This document shows, piece after piece, positions 1-10,275 of a DNA stretch of 64,000 nucleotides (position 1 is its first letter; the number at the start of each line of letters is the position of its first letter). This stretch comes from Flavobacterium sp. A45 (GTDB taxonomy: Bacteria > Bacteroidota > Bacteroidia > Flavobacteriales > Flavobacteriaceae): the NCBI RefSeq assembly GCF_002001005.1, contig NZ_MUNX01000059.1, positions 1-64,000 of the forward strand, read 5' to 3'. Below the pieces are notes generated by a model. That model was not told the DNA's origin and searched no databases. It saw nothing but the letters and a program-made list of their open reading frames with translations. The position numbers and the translations under genes were made by a program.

Positions 1-23
1 TCTTTGCTCAAAAAAAACGAATA

Positions 24-890
24 ATGAAAATTGAAAAAACAAAAATTTCATCTTACCTAAATAGCTATATTTCTGTTATTTCCCGTGAGGAATCCTTTTT
101 TCAATCTCCTTTTCATTCACATCCTGAACTCGAATTAGTCTATATCAAAGAAAGTTACGGTAAGCGAATTGTTGGAAATTCGGTAGAACAATTTGTATCG
201 GGTGACATGGTATTCCTTGGCTCAGATATTCCTCATGTATGGCTAAATGACGAAATTTATTATAAAGGAATTAATACATTAAAAGCCGAAGCCATTGTTG
301 TTTATTTTAACAAAGATATCTTCGGTCCAATTTTTTATGAATTAAAAGAAACGCAAAAAATAAACAATCTCTTTAATAGAGCTGGCAGAGGTTTATCTAT
401 TACCGGAAAAACAAATGAACTGATTGCTAAAAAATTAGAGAAACTGGTTCACAAAAAAAACTTCGAAATCATTATTGGACTTTTTGAGATTTTATCAATG
501 CTTTCTGAAAGCAGCGATATTTCGTTTGTAAATAACGAAGCTTACACTCCAGTGAATGACAGTGCAAAAAATGATCGCCTTTCGGATGTTTTTGAATATG
601 TAAAAAACAATTTCAAACAAGATATCTCATTGGATGAAATTGCCAAAATTGCCAATCTGACTCCAACCTCTTTTTGCAGAATGTTCAAGTCGAAAACCCA
701 AAAGCATTTTGTCGAATACCTCAATGAGATTCGGGTTTCCAATGCCTGTAAATTTCTGATTGAATCCGACATGGGAATGTCTGAAATTGCATATGAATGT
801 GGATACAAAACCGTTTCCAATTTCAATAAACTTTTCAAAAAACTGACGGAAACCACTCCGAAAGAATACCGCAAAAACGCAGAAAATTAA
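24..890 (+). CDS. AraC family transcriptional regulator
   Basis: A 288-residue regulator of the AraC/XylS class. The N-terminal half contains a cupin-like sensor fold (histidines in FHSHPELELVYI near residues 30-40, then a GDMVFLGSDIPHVW strand pair around 60-75). The last ~100 residues form the double helix-turn-helix DNA-binding domain, ending in the typical AraC signature (SEIAYECGYKTVSNFNKLFKK, then TPKEYRK). It lies directly upstream of and co-oriented with the FucP-like transporter/dehydratase/SDR cluster, with 180 bp between, so I infer it senses the sugar handled by those enzymes. Only 23 bp precede the start codon in this window, so its own promoter is not visible. The family assignment is firm; the ligand is unknown. 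Confidence 0.9.
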   Translation: MKIEKTKISSYLNSYISVISREESFFQSPFHSHPELELVYIKESYGKRIVGNSVEQFVSGDMVFLGSDIPHVWLNDEIYYKGINTLKAEAIVVYFNKDIFGPIFYELKETQKINNLFNRAGRGLSITGKTNELIAKKLEKLVHKKNFEIIIGLFEILSMLSESSDISFVNNEAYTPVNDSAKNDRLSDVFEYVKNNFKQDISLDEIAKIANLTPTSFCRMFKSKTQKHFVEYLNEIRVSNACKFLIESDMGMSEIAYECGYKTVSNFNKLFKKLTETTPKEYRKNAEN

Positions 891-1027
891 TTTCTATCGA
901 ATAATCTTCAAACTAAACAACAGCTATACAATAAGTTATACCAGGAAATCTTTTTATTTAAATTTACTGAGATAATAAATAGTTAATCTAGGATAATATT
1001 GAATTAATAAATTTACATTAGGAATTA

Positions 1028-1035
1028 TACCTTTC
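1028..1035 (+). promoter_or_regulatory. possible -7 box for the transporter operon
   Basis: TACCTTTC lies 35 bp before the fucP-like start codon and matches the Bacteroidota -7 consensus TAnnTTTG at all but the last base. The -33 element is not convincing. The surrounding 891-1070 interval is AT-rich and otherwise shows no clear feature. Confidence 0.3.
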
Positions 1036-1070
1036 GATTTCTAAAACAGTAAAAAATTAATAAAATACGT

Positions 1071-2360
1071 ATGGCATTATCACCTCCTTCTGATGTTCAA
1101 AAGAACATTGATTCTAAAGAAAATAAAAAGTGGTTATTTCCCTTTGTGTTGGTAACCAGCTTATTTTTTTTCTGGGGATTTGTACACAATTTGGATCCAA
1201 TCCTTATTCCTCATTTACGAAAAGCCTTTAACCTTACGGACTTGCAATCTTCTTTGATCGATTCATCGGTTTTTATAGCCTATTTTGTTATGGCATTGCC
1301 GGCGGGCTATATCATGCGAAAGTATGGATACAAATCGGGTATTATGATAGGATTGGTTTTATTTGGTATTGGTTCAATTTTATTTGTTCCGGCAGCCAAT
1401 TCGTTACAATATATTTATTTTCTGGGAGCCTTGTTTATTATCGCCTGCGGACTTACTTTTTTGGAAACCGCAGCCAATCCTTATGTTACTATATTAGGAC
1501 CTTCTGAAACGGCCACCAAAAGATTAAATTTTTCGCAATCCTTTAATGGGCTTGCCGCTTTTATTGCTCCAGCATATATAGGTCCTATGATTTTGTCCGG
1601 AAAAAATCTTACGCAAGAACAAATGGACGCTATGAATCCTTCGGAATTACACACTTATCTTTTGGAAGAAGCCGCGAGTGTCAAAATGCCTTATTTAGTT
1701 TTGGGTTTGATTATTTTGGCTGTGGCAGTAGTCTTTTATTTTACTAATATGCCCGATGTAAAAGACGAAGACAAAGACGGAATAGATGGTGCAAGTTTTT
1801 CAGGTGCCCTAAAGTCGATGCGATTACGATGGGGAATTCTGGCACAATTTTTTTATGTAGGAGCGCAAGTTTGTGTGGCTAGTTTTTTTATAAAAATGGC
1901 AACAACATCTGCGGGTCTTGACGAAGATACAGCGGCCAAATATTTAGGTTTTTTTGGTCTAACATTCATGTTAGGCCGTTTTGCAGGAACATTTTTCATG
2001 CAATATGTACAGCCAAGAAAATTATTGATCATTTATTCAATAATCAATATTTTACTTTCTGTTTTGGCTATAATGGGTACAGGAATGGTTGTAGTGTATA
2101 CGTTAATAGCAATCGCATTTTTTATGAGCATTATGTTCCCTACTATATTTTCCATGGGAATTGAAGGACTCGGACATAATACTAAAATAGGATCATCATT
2201 AATTGTAATGTCAATCGTGGGAGGAGCATTATTGCCTCCTGTTTTAGGATTGATTTCGGATGCTACAGGAAGTATCCAAAACGGTTATATCGTTCCATTG
2301 GCTTGTTTTTCAGTGGTACTACTGTTTGCATTTAATGGACATAAAACAAACGAAGCATAA
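1071..2360 (+). CDS. fucP: FucP-like sugar:H+ symporter (MFS)
   Basis: A 429-residue major facilitator protein with about 12 hydrophobic segments. It carries the FucP-family N-terminal pattern (FFFWGFVHNLDPILIPHLRK near residues 32-52), a YFVMALPAGYIMRKYGYK loop and a FLETAANPY segment (TM4 region, near residue 130), all typical of L-fucose/glucose-galactose permeases. Members import monosaccharides across the inner membrane using the proton gradient. The next gene starts 18 bp downstream, so the two are almost certainly co-transcribed. L-fucose is the best-known substrate, but family members also carry other hexoses, so the substrate is not settled by sequence. Its pairing with a sugar-acid dehydratase and an SDR argues for a sugar degraded through acid intermediates. 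Confidence 0.85.
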   Translation: MALSPPSDVQKNIDSKENKKWLFPFVLVTSLFFFWGFVHNLDPILIPHLRKAFNLTDLQSSLIDSSVFIAYFVMALPAGYIMRKYGYKSGIMIGLVLFGIGSILFVPAANSLQYIYFLGALFIIACGLTFLETAANPYVTILGPSETATKRLNFSQSFNGLAAFIAPAYIGPMILSGKNLTQEQMDAMNPSELHTYLLEEAASVKMPYLVLGLIILAVAVVFYFTNMPDVKDEDKDGIDGASFSGALKSMRLRWGILAQFFYVGAQVCVASFFIKMATTSAGLDEDTAAKYLGFFGLTFMLGRFAGTFFMQYVQPRKLLIIYSIINILLSVLAIMGTGMVVVYTLIAIAFFMSIMFPTIFSMGIEGLGHNTKIGSSLIVMSIVGGALLPPVLGLISDATGSIQNGYIVPLACFSVVLLFAFNGHKTNEA

Positions 2361-2378
2361 ATTCTACTTAATATAATT

Positions 2379-4025
2379 ATGGAAATGAAAAGATTAGTAG
2401 TGAAAATGCACCCGAGCGATAATGCACTGGTGGCTTTGATCGATTTATCAAAAGGAGAAAGTATTATTTTTGAAGGACAAACATATATTCTTCAAGACAA
2501 CATTAAAGCAAAACATAAATTTTATACCTCTGATTTAAGCAAAGGTGATGAAGTGATTATGTACGGTGTTTTGGTAGGAAAAATACAATCCGATGTGGCC
2601 AAAGGAAGCTTAATGACCACCGAAAATCTAAAGCATGCAGCCGAACCTTACGGATATCGTCTTACCGACTTTTCCTGGCAAGCCCCAGATGTTTCTAAAT
2701 ACAAAGACAAAACATTTAAAGGCTATAAAAGAAAAGACGGTCGTGTAGGAACAGCAAATTACTGGTTGTTTGTACCAACAGTTTTTTGTGAAAACAGAAA
2801 TTTGGATGTCATAAAAGAAGCTTTGCACAATGAATTGGGCTATTCTGTAAGCGATAAATACACGCAATTCACACATCAGTTGCTGAAAAGCTATCAAAGT
2901 GGAGAAGATATTAATGCAGTCGATTTACAGCTAATGCCAACCAATGTTATAAACAGAGTATTCAAAAATGTGGATGGAATAAAATTCCTTAACCACCAAG
3001 GAGGCTGTGGCGGAACACGACAGGATTCGGCAACGCTGAGTTCTTTACTAGCATCATATGCCAACCATCCAAATGTGGGAGGTATTACGCTATTGAGTTT
3101 GGGATGCCAGCATTTGCAAGTACAAGATTTTGTAAATGATGTAAAAAAACAAAATCCAGCATTCGATAAGCCGTTGTTTATTTTTGAACAGCAACAAACC
3201 GAAAGCGAAGAAGCATTAGTAGCCAATGCAATTAAAAAAACCTTTGAGGGCTTAATAGAAATCAATCAATATGAAAGAACAGAAGCACCTTTAAGTGAAT
3301 TGTGTGTTGGTGTAAAATGTGGTGGAAGTGATGGTTTTAGTGGCGTTTCAGCAAATCCAGCAGTAGGATATACTTCAGATTTATTAGTGGCTTTGGGTGC
3401 TAAAGTTCTATTGGCTGAGTTCCCAGAATTATGTGGAGTAGAGCAAAATCTGATTGACCGTTGTACAACTGAAACTTCGGCTAAAAAATTCATAGATTTG
3501 ATGCAATCCTACGATGCTCTAGCTCATAAAGTGGGTTCGGGTTTTCATATGAATCCTTCACCTGGAAATATCAAGGACGGTCTAATAACCGATGCGATAA
3601 AAAGTGCCGGTGCGGCCAAAAAAGGGGGAACAGCACCTGTAGTCGATGTATTGGATTATACCGAACCAGCAACAAAAGCAGGTCTAAGTTTAGTTTGTAC
3701 CCCAGGAAATGATGTAGAAGCAACAACTGGCAAAGCCGCATCTGGAGCAACATTAATATTGTTTACCACAGGTTTGGGGACACCAACAGGCAACCCGGTT
3801 TGTCCAGTGATAAAGGTAGCGACCAATTCCATTTTGGCTAAAAAAATGAGCGATATTATCGATATCGACTGTGGGCCGGTAATCAGTGGTGAAAAAACCA
3901 TTGAGCAAATGGGCGAAGATATTTTGGAGTATTGTATTAAAGCTGCCAGTGGAGAAATTATTCCTAAAGCAGTGCAATTGAACCAAGATGATTTTATTCC
4001 GTGGAAACGCGGTGTATCGTTATAA
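2379..4025 (+). CDS. UxaA-family altronate dehydratase-like enzyme
   Basis: A 548-residue full-length UxaA-type protein. An N-terminal SAF-like domain (residues ~1-95) is joined to the large catalytic region. Conserved cysteine/glycine clusters expected for the metal site are visible: HQGGCGGTRQDS around residue 206, GVKCGGSDGFSG around residue 311, and a glycine-rich LFTTGLGTPTGNP loop near 463. UxaA enzymes dehydrate sugar acids such as D-altronate to 2-keto-3-deoxy acids in the cytosol. Here the neighbours are a FucP-like importer and an SDR rather than uxaB/uxaC, so the true substrate may be another aldonate (for example fuconate-like). That last point is inference. Confidence 0.85.
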   Translation: MEMKRLVVKMHPSDNALVALIDLSKGESIIFEGQTYILQDNIKAKHKFYTSDLSKGDEVIMYGVLVGKIQSDVAKGSLMTTENLKHAAEPYGYRLTDFSWQAPDVSKYKDKTFKGYKRKDGRVGTANYWLFVPTVFCENRNLDVIKEALHNELGYSVSDKYTQFTHQLLKSYQSGEDINAVDLQLMPTNVINRVFKNVDGIKFLNHQGGCGGTRQDSATLSSLLASYANHPNVGGITLLSLGCQHLQVQDFVNDVKKQNPAFDKPLFIFEQQQTESEEALVANAIKKTFEGLIEINQYERTEAPLSELCVGVKCGGSDGFSGVSANPAVGYTSDLLVALGAKVLLAEFPELCGVEQNLIDRCTTETSAKKFIDLMQSYDALAHKVGSGFHMNPSPGNIKDGLITDAIKSAGAAKKGGTAPVVDVLDYTEPATKAGLSLVCTPGNDVEATTGKAASGATLILFTTGLGTPTGNPVCPVIKVATNSILAKKMSDIIDIDCGPVISGEKTIEQMGEDILEYCIKAASGEIIPKAVQLNQDDFIPWKRGVSL

Positions 4026-4110
4026 AAACTCTTCCCTCCTATCCAAAAGAAAGAAACTGGGAGTGAATTATGCATTTAGCCAATTATTAAAAAATCTAAA
4101 AATATAATAT

Positions 4111-4875
4111 ATGTTTTCATTACAAAATAAAAAGGCAGTAGTTACGGGAGGCGGCAGCGGAATAGGAAAAGCCATTTCGGTTTTATTCGCCAAGCAAGGT
4201 GCCGAAGTCCATATTGTTGAATTGACTCAGGAAAGTGCCCAATCAGCGGTAGAAGAAATAAAACTATCTGGTGGAAAAGTATTTTCGCATGCCTGCAATG
4301 TGGCCAATCAGCAAGAGGTATCTGCAACATTCGAGACAATAGGAGCTATAGATATTTTGGTTAACAATGCCGGAATTGCCCATGTGGGAAAAGTAGAAAC
4401 TACTCCAGAAGCCGACTTTGATCGCATCATGAGCGTAAATGTAAAAGGCGTTTACAATTGTTTGCATTCTGCAGTGCCACATCTAAAAACTTCTGGAGGT
4501 GGAGTTATTTTGAACATGGCTTCTATTGCTGCTTGGGTTGGTATTCCAGATCGATTTGCTTATTCTACTGCAAAAGGAGCAGTAATGGCAATGACTTTAT
4601 CCGTTGCCAAAGATTATATGGGCGAAAACATCCGTTGTAATTCGATTTCTCCAGCACGAGTACACACTCCTTTTGTGGATGGGTTCATTTCTAAAAACTA
4701 TCCAGGTCAAGAAGCCGAAATGTTTGAAAAATTATCAAAATCACAACCTATAGGCCGCATGGCAAAACCTGAAGAGGTAGCCGCTTTGGCTTTGTTTTTA
4801 TGCAGCGACGAAGCTGGTTTCATTACCGGTTGCGATTATCCAATTGATGGTGGGTTCATTAAATTGAATAACTAA
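4111..4875 (+). CDS. SDR family oxidoreductase
   Basis: A 254-residue classical short-chain dehydrogenase. The Rossmann cofactor motif TGGGSGIG is at residues 12-19, NNAG at 85-88, and the catalytic triad residues are S138, Y151 and K155 (YSTAK). The C-terminal GCDYPIDGG is standard for the family. It lies 85 bp after the UxaA-like gene and is probably in the same transcript. In non-phosphorylating fucose/rhamnose pathways an SDR oxidises either the free sugar or the 2-keto-3-deoxy acid; I infer one of those roles. No lactonase or aldolase is seen beside it, so the pathway is incomplete in this window. Confidence 0.88.
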   Translation: MFSLQNKKAVVTGGGSGIGKAISVLFAKQGAEVHIVELTQESAQSAVEEIKLSGGKVFSHACNVANQQEVSATFETIGAIDILVNNAGIAHVGKVETTPEADFDRIMSVNVKGVYNCLHSAVPHLKTSGGGVILNMASIAAWVGIPDRFAYSTAKGAVMAMTLSVAKDYMGENIRCNSISPARVHTPFVDGFISKNYPGQEAEMFEKLSKSQPIGRMAKPEEVAALALFLCSDEAGFITGCDYPIDGGFIKLNN

Positions 4876-4973
4876 TTCAAATTACCAGTCAATCCATTTA
4901 TTTAATTTGGATTCCAAGTGCCTCGGGTTTGTGAAATAAGTTATATTGATACAAAATTGATTCGGTTACAATA

Positions 4974-5007
4974 GAAAAACCCCGAAAGTCATTTTACTTC
5001 CGGGGTT
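4974..5007 (-). terminator. rho-independent terminator closing the GH2 operon
   Basis: Arms 4978-4989 and 4996-5007 pair over 12 positions with one mismatch around a 6-nt loop. On the minus strand the stem is followed by TTTTT, so it terminates the long PUL operon whose last gene ends at 5156. On the plus strand the T tract is poor, so its effect on the SDR operon is likely weaker. The rest of 4876-5155 shows nothing coding. Confidence 0.7.
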
Positions 5008-5155
5008 ACTAACTAATCCATTTAATAAAAAACGCTACACTTATTATGGAAGTAGATAACCAATCTATCGTAGTTAGTGTTTTAAATTCTTTGTTTGTGA
5101 TATTCTACGCGATTAAGCTTTAAAACAGCCCGCAAAATTTAAACTATTTGGCTGG

Positions 5156-7969
5156 CTACTCAACTGTAATTAAACCACCTAAACCTGCTTTATTACCCTT
5201 TTCGGTTTCAATTAATACCCTAATTTCTCGTTCGCCTTTACCAGCAGGCATTTGCACTACAAAATCACTAGAGCTTTCCGTACTCTTTACAGCCAGTAAT
5301 TTTTTATCTAACCAAACTTCAGCTTTACCTTTTAATGCTTTTAAAATAATTTTACCCCCATTATTTTGCTGTGCTAAATATGGTTTGAAATTGGTACGGT
5401 ACACTACGTAGTTACCTTCTGAAAAAGTCTGCATATGACCTGGTTTTACCGACTGCCAACTATTCATATCATTACCCTCAATTACTTGATTGGGATCTGG
5501 TTTCACTTTGCTTACAGGTGAAATCAGCCATTTATCCAATACCAAGTAAGGCTCTTCAACTGGAACTGAGGGTATGTTTTTTGCTTCGACAACTTCAATG
5601 CTTAGAGTAGTAGAATTTAAACCCGGAGATCTTGCTTTCAAAATTAATTGACCACTGCTTCCCTTAGCACTTTGTAAAATAACCTGAGCCAGTCCATTAA
5701 ATAGACTGCGTTTATTTCCTTTTTCCATTTCATGTGAATTGGGATCACCGTTGCCCAAACCAATTATGTTTCCGCCTCCTTGCAGTTCAAATTCTATCGG
5801 TAAATTTGCTGTTTGCATTGGTCTTCCATTCGAATCTAAAGCTTCCACGGTAACCGGAACAGCATCCCATCCATCTCCGCTGATTTTATTACGGTCTGGT
5901 GTTAATCTGATTTGTACTGGTTCTCCTGTAGTTTCCACACTAAAATGCGAGACTTCTTTTCCTTTAACATAACCTATTGCCTCCAATTTTCCTGGCTGAT
6001 AAGGAACCTCCCAACTGTTCATTTCATATTTATCTACTTTTTGTTTACCTACTTCTTTCCCATTCAATAACAATTTCACCTCATCTGCATTACTCATTGC
6101 CATTACCTTAATTGGTTTTCCGTTTTGGCCATCCCAATTCCAATGCGGTACTAATTGAAGTATTGGTTTATCCTTAACCCATTGTGCCTGATGTATGTAA
6201 AAAGCCGTTTTGGGGAATCCGCATAAATCCAAAATACCAAAATTAGAACCAGCCGTTGGCCAGTCATAAGGAGTCGGTTCACCATGGTAATCAAAACCAG
6301 TCCAAACAAAACAGCCTGCTAAATAAGGACGCTCTGCGACAGCTTTCCACGCCTCTCGATGTGTAGATCCCCAGCTCGGTTTTTGAGTATCATAAGCATC
6401 TAAGGTATGTTTTGCAGCATCAGTTGTATAATTGCCCCTAACCATAATTGCTGATGCATCTTCTGAACTGGTAAGTAACATCTCTGGATGTTCTTTATGA
6501 AAACGATCGTAATTATTCACTTGATAATTAAATCCAACCACATCTACGGCTTGGGAAACATTGACAGGCTCAAAAAGTCCTCCGTTTGCGGCAGCAGTTA
6601 CAGGCCGGGTAGTATCTAATTTCTTAACTTCGGCACTCATGCGGCGTACCATTTGGTAACCAATTTCTGTTCCCTGCATTGGTTCTTCATTAAAAACAGA
6701 CCATAAAATAATACTGGGATGATTTCTATCCCGACGCACCATCCAAGTTAACTGATTAATGTATTCAGGAGAAGAATTGAAATTCCTGTTTTCATCCATC
6801 ACTAAAATCCCCATTCTGTCGCAGGCATCTAAAAACTCGGCTGAAGGTGGATTATGGGCACAGCGGTATGCATTAGCACCCATTTCTTTCAATTTTTTCA
6901 ATCTAAAATCCCATAAAGAATTTGGAACCGCAACTCCTACACCAGCATGATCCTGATGGTTGCAGACACCCAATAGCTTAAGAGGTTTGTCATTCAAATA
7001 AAAGCCAGAATCTGCAGTAAAACGAATAGTTCTAAATCCGCATTTGGTAGTTAAAGTATCAACAGGAAGACCATTTTGTTTCACCACTGTATGAACCTTA
7101 TACAAAACTGGTTCATCTGGAGACCATAATTTAGGGTTACTTGTTTTAAGCAATAAATGTGCTGTATTTTTATCCAGTACTCCCACTTTAGCAGATGTTT
7201 CTGCGCTTACTACTATGTTACCATTTTGATCGATAAGTGTAGAGGATACAGTAGCATCAGCACTTGTGTTTCCTGTATTCTGCAAGCTTACTTCAATAGG
7301 TATTTCCCACTCCCCAGATGCGCTTTTAACAGGATGCGCAAATACTCCATCTGTCACAATATGTAATGGTGAACGTTTGACCAGCCATGTATGACGGTAA
7401 ATCCCTGCACCTTCATACCACCATCCTTCCTGATCTATCGCATCAACACGAATCGAAATGTTATTCAGCTCATCTCCGTATTTAGCCATGGCGGTAATAT
7501 CAATATAAAAAGAAGAATAACCAGACCAGTTGCGGTGTACTGCAATTCCGTTAAACCAAACTGTACAATGAGTGGCTACACCATCGAATTGAAGCTCCAA
7601 GTTTTTTCCTCTGTCTTTTGGGTCTATCTTAAAACTGCGGCGATACCATCCTATTCCACGCTTGCGATATCCTTGTGCCAGATTCTCATTAGGATCAAAA
7701 CCGCCTTCCACTGCCCAGTCATGAGGCAGATTAAGAATCCTCCAATCGGTATCGTCATAATCTGTCCCAGCAGCACCGCCTGCCTTTCCGGCTTTGGCAT
7801 TAAAATAACTGTTCTCATGTCCTTTAACCTCCGGAAAAGGGATATCACCTAAATGAAACCTCCAGCCTTCGTCTAATGAAAGTTTTTCCCGGGAATTTAA
7901 AACAGCATTCGATTGAGAAAAACCCAACAAACTGACGAAAGAAAAAACAAAGCCAATAATGAATCTCAT
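5156..7969 (-). CDS. glycoside hydrolase family 2 (beta-galactosidase-like)
   Basis: A 937-residue secreted enzyme with a signal peptide (MRFIIGFVFSFVSLLGFSQS). Domain order as seen: N-terminal sugar-binding jelly roll (~40-200), Ig-like domain (~200-320), TIM barrel (~320-620) and C-terminal beta domains of the DUF4982/Big type. GH2 hallmarks are YRCAHNPPS and the acid/base motif in ILWSVFNEEP (N427-E428/E429). The WTGFDYHGEPTP stretch follows. GH2 enzymes remove terminal beta-linked galactose, mannose or glucuronate from oligosaccharides. It is the last gene of the minus-strand PUL operon, 29 bp after the GH3 gene. Exact specificity cannot be read from sequence. Confidence 0.88.
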   Translation of the reverse strand: MRFIIGFVFSFVSLLGFSQSNAVLNSREKLSLDEGWRFHLGDIPFPEVKGHENSYFNAKAGKAGGAAGTDYDDTDWRILNLPHDWAVEGGFDPNENLAQGYRKRGIGWYRRSFKIDPKDRGKNLELQFDGVATHCTVWFNGIAVHRNWSGYSSFYIDITAMAKYGDELNNISIRVDAIDQEGWWYEGAGIYRHTWLVKRSPLHIVTDGVFAHPVKSASGEWEIPIEVSLQNTGNTSADATVSSTLIDQNGNIVVSAETSAKVGVLDKNTAHLLLKTSNPKLWSPDEPVLYKVHTVVKQNGLPVDTLTTKCGFRTIRFTADSGFYLNDKPLKLLGVCNHQDHAGVGVAVPNSLWDFRLKKLKEMGANAYRCAHNPPSAEFLDACDRMGILVMDENRNFNSSPEYINQLTWMVRRDRNHPSIILWSVFNEEPMQGTEIGYQMVRRMSAEVKKLDTTRPVTAAANGGLFEPVNVSQAVDVVGFNYQVNNYDRFHKEHPEMLLTSSEDASAIMVRGNYTTDAAKHTLDAYDTQKPSWGSTHREAWKAVAERPYLAGCFVWTGFDYHGEPTPYDWPTAGSNFGILDLCGFPKTAFYIHQAQWVKDKPILQLVPHWNWDGQNGKPIKVMAMSNADEVKLLLNGKEVGKQKVDKYEMNSWEVPYQPGKLEAIGYVKGKEVSHFSVETTGEPVQIRLTPDRNKISGDGWDAVPVTVEALDSNGRPMQTANLPIEFELQGGGNIIGLGNGDPNSHEMEKGNKRSLFNGLAQVILQSAKGSSGQLILKARSPGLNSTTLSIEVVEAKNIPSVPVEEPYLVLDKWLISPVSKVKPDPNQVIEGNDMNSWQSVKPGHMQTFSEGNYVVYRTNFKPYLAQQNNGGKIILKALKGKAEVWLDKKLLAVKSTESSSDFVVQMPAGKGEREIRVLIETEKGNKAGLGGLITVE

Positions 7970-7998
7970 GATAAAAATTTTAATTTTATAAAACTAAA

Positions 7999-10275
7999 CT
8001 ATTGTACAAGTTCAAATGATGAAGACAACACATCACGTGAATTGCCTCCTACAAAAACATTAAATTTCCCATTCTCAATAATGGATTTTCCTTCATGATC
8101 AAAAAATGCAAGATCATTTGAAGATATTTTAAAGCTCACGATTGTTTTCTCTCCCGCTTTAAGCATAATTTTTTTAAACCCTTTAAGTTCTTTTACCGGC
8201 CTTACAATTGATGCAGTTACATCCTGAATATAAAGCTGTACCACTTCCTCTCCATCATATTTACCCGTATTATTAAGTTCAACCGTTACAGATAAAGAAT
8301 TATTTGTATCCAAAGTTTTGGATGATAAACTAATATTACTGTATTCAAAAGCAGTATAGCTCAAACCGTAACCAAATGGATACAAAGGTTCGTTTGGAAT
8401 ATCATGGAATCTGGAATAAAAATCGGCTGGTTTGTCTTTCGCATTTGGTTCAGGAGCTGGACGGCCAGTATTAAAATGATTGTAATAAACCGGAATCTGA
8501 CCTAAAGCATAAGGAAAACTCATTACCGTTTTTGCTGATGGATTATACTTTCCTAAAATTACCTCAGCAATTGCGTTACCGGTCTCGGTTCCTAAAACCC
8601 AGCATTGAACAAGCGCATCACTCAAACCCTCTACTTCAGTCAGAATCATTGGCCTTCCTGAAGATACAAGAGTTACAATTGGCTTTCCGGTCTTCTTTAA
8701 CGCTTTCAGCAGCTGTATTTGTCCTTCAGGAATGTTAATATCAGCCAAAGACTTATCTTCGCCGGACAAATTGCTGGTTATGCCAATATTAACAATAACC
8801 AATTCTGCAGCTGCAGCATTTTTTACAGCCTCGTTAATTAAAGCTTCTGTTGTAGAATTATCTTTGTTATAGCCTTCAGAAAAAGTTAAATTTGAGAACT
8901 GCTTTTTTAACCCCTCGTAAATAGTAACACAATCCTGTGCATCTGCAGTAGCTTTCCACATATCAACCATATCCGATTTACTGTTAGCATAATAACCAAT
9001 CAAAGCCACTTTTTGATTTGGGTTTTTAAGAGGCAAAATCTGCTGACTGTTTTTAAGAAGCAGAATGCTTTTTTCGGCTGCTTCTTTAGCAATCTTTCTG
9101 TTTTCGGTAGTGAATATATTTTCTGTTTCACGCTTTGTGTCCAAAAAACGATAAGGGTTTTCAAACAGTCCGAGTTTAAACTTATAGTACAATATCGCAC
9201 CAACTGCTTTATCGACTTGGTCTAAACTCAGCTTACCTTCTTTTACAAGTTCTGGCAGGTAATTTATGGCAGTTCTGCTTTCCATATCCATCATACTGCC
9301 CGCTTTTATTGCTTTATATACAGCGTCTTTTTTATCCATTGCATAACCATGGGCAATCATTTCTGCAAATGCATTCCAATCACTCACGACAAACCCTTTA
9401 AAATCTAATCTGTTTTTTAGAATATCGGTAAGCAAAAATGTACTACCGCTTGCAGGTACACCGTCAAAAACATTAAATGAGGTCATAACTGTTGCTGCTC
9501 CTGCCCTCACTGCTGCATCATAAGGAGGCAGATATTTGTTGTAAAACGCTACTCTGGAAACATCAACATTATTATATTCCCTGCCGGCTTCAACTGCGCC
9601 ATAAGCGGCGAAATGCTTAACGCATGCCAAAACATCAAAAACACTATCAAGATTCCCTTGAAAACCTTTAACTCTAGCTGCTCCAATAACAGAACCGTAA
9701 TAAGGATCCTCTCCCGCTCCTTCCATTACACGACCCCATCTGGGATCGTTAGAAACATCACACATAGGTGCAAAAATCCAGTTAAGTCCTGATGCAGCAG
9801 CTTCTTTTGCAGCTATTCTGGAATTTTTATTTACCTGATCCATATCCCAGCTGCACGCTTCAGCAAGCGGAATTGGGAATAAAGTTTTATAACCATGAAT
9901 TACATCAAAACCAAACAGTAATGGAATTTTCAACCGGCTTTGTTCTACGGCTATCTGCTGTACTTTCTTGATTTTTGAAACCCCAAGAGTATTGAGTAAT
10001 GAACCTACTTTACCTTGTTTGACAAGATCAAGTTTCTCCTGTTCTCCATCAGCCTTATTATCAGGACCAGTAAACATTCCATAATTTAACTGGTTAAGCT
10101 GACCTGCTTTTTCTTCTAATGTCATTCGGCTTAACAAATCTTCTACCCGTTGTTCTATAGAAGCATTTTTATTGAGATAAATTGCGTCACTTTTGGATTG
10201 AGCTGTTATACCGCAAGGAATAATCAAAGCCACAATCACAATTAATGACAATCTAATATTTCTTTTTATATACAT
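7999..10275 (-). CDS. bglX: beta-glucosidase, GH3 (BglX-like)
   Basis: A 758-residue protein with an N-terminal signal peptide (cleavage likely after GITAQ). It has the two-domain GH3 catalytic core (VEDLLSRMTLEEKAGQ, CVKHFAAYG) and the nucleophile motif SDW at residues 298-300 in FVVSDWNAF. A fibronectin-III-like C-terminal domain (from ~670) follows the YPFGYGLSYT motif. Length and layout match BglX. It probably works in the periplasm, releasing glucose from beta-linked oligosaccharides produced by the secreted hydrolases. It lies 72 bp downstream of the GH30-like gene in the same orientation. Confidence 0.92.
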   Translation of the reverse strand: MYIKRNIRLSLIVIVALIIPCGITAQSKSDAIYLNKNASIEQRVEDLLSRMTLEEKAGQLNQLNYGMFTGPDNKADGEQEKLDLVKQGKVGSLLNTLGVSKIKKVQQIAVEQSRLKIPLLFGFDVIHGYKTLFPIPLAEACSWDMDQVNKNSRIAAKEAAASGLNWIFAPMCDVSNDPRWGRVMEGAGEDPYYGSVIGAARVKGFQGNLDSVFDVLACVKHFAAYGAVEAGREYNNVDVSRVAFYNKYLPPYDAAVRAGAATVMTSFNVFDGVPASGSTFLLTDILKNRLDFKGFVVSDWNAFAEMIAHGYAMDKKDAVYKAIKAGSMMDMESRTAINYLPELVKEGKLSLDQVDKAVGAILYYKFKLGLFENPYRFLDTKRETENIFTTENRKIAKEAAEKSILLLKNSQQILPLKNPNQKVALIGYYANSKSDMVDMWKATADAQDCVTIYEGLKKQFSNLTFSEGYNKDNSTTEALINEAVKNAAAAELVIVNIGITSNLSGEDKSLADINIPEGQIQLLKALKKTGKPIVTLVSSGRPMILTEVEGLSDALVQCWVLGTETGNAIAEVILGKYNPSAKTVMSFPYALGQIPVYYNHFNTGRPAPEPNAKDKPADFYSRFHDIPNEPLYPFGYGLSYTAFEYSNISLSSKTLDTNNSLSVTVELNNTGKYDGEEVVQLYIQDVTASIVRPVKELKGFKKIMLKAGEKTIVSFKISSNDLAFFDHEGKSIIENGKFNVFVGGNSRDVLSSSFELVQ

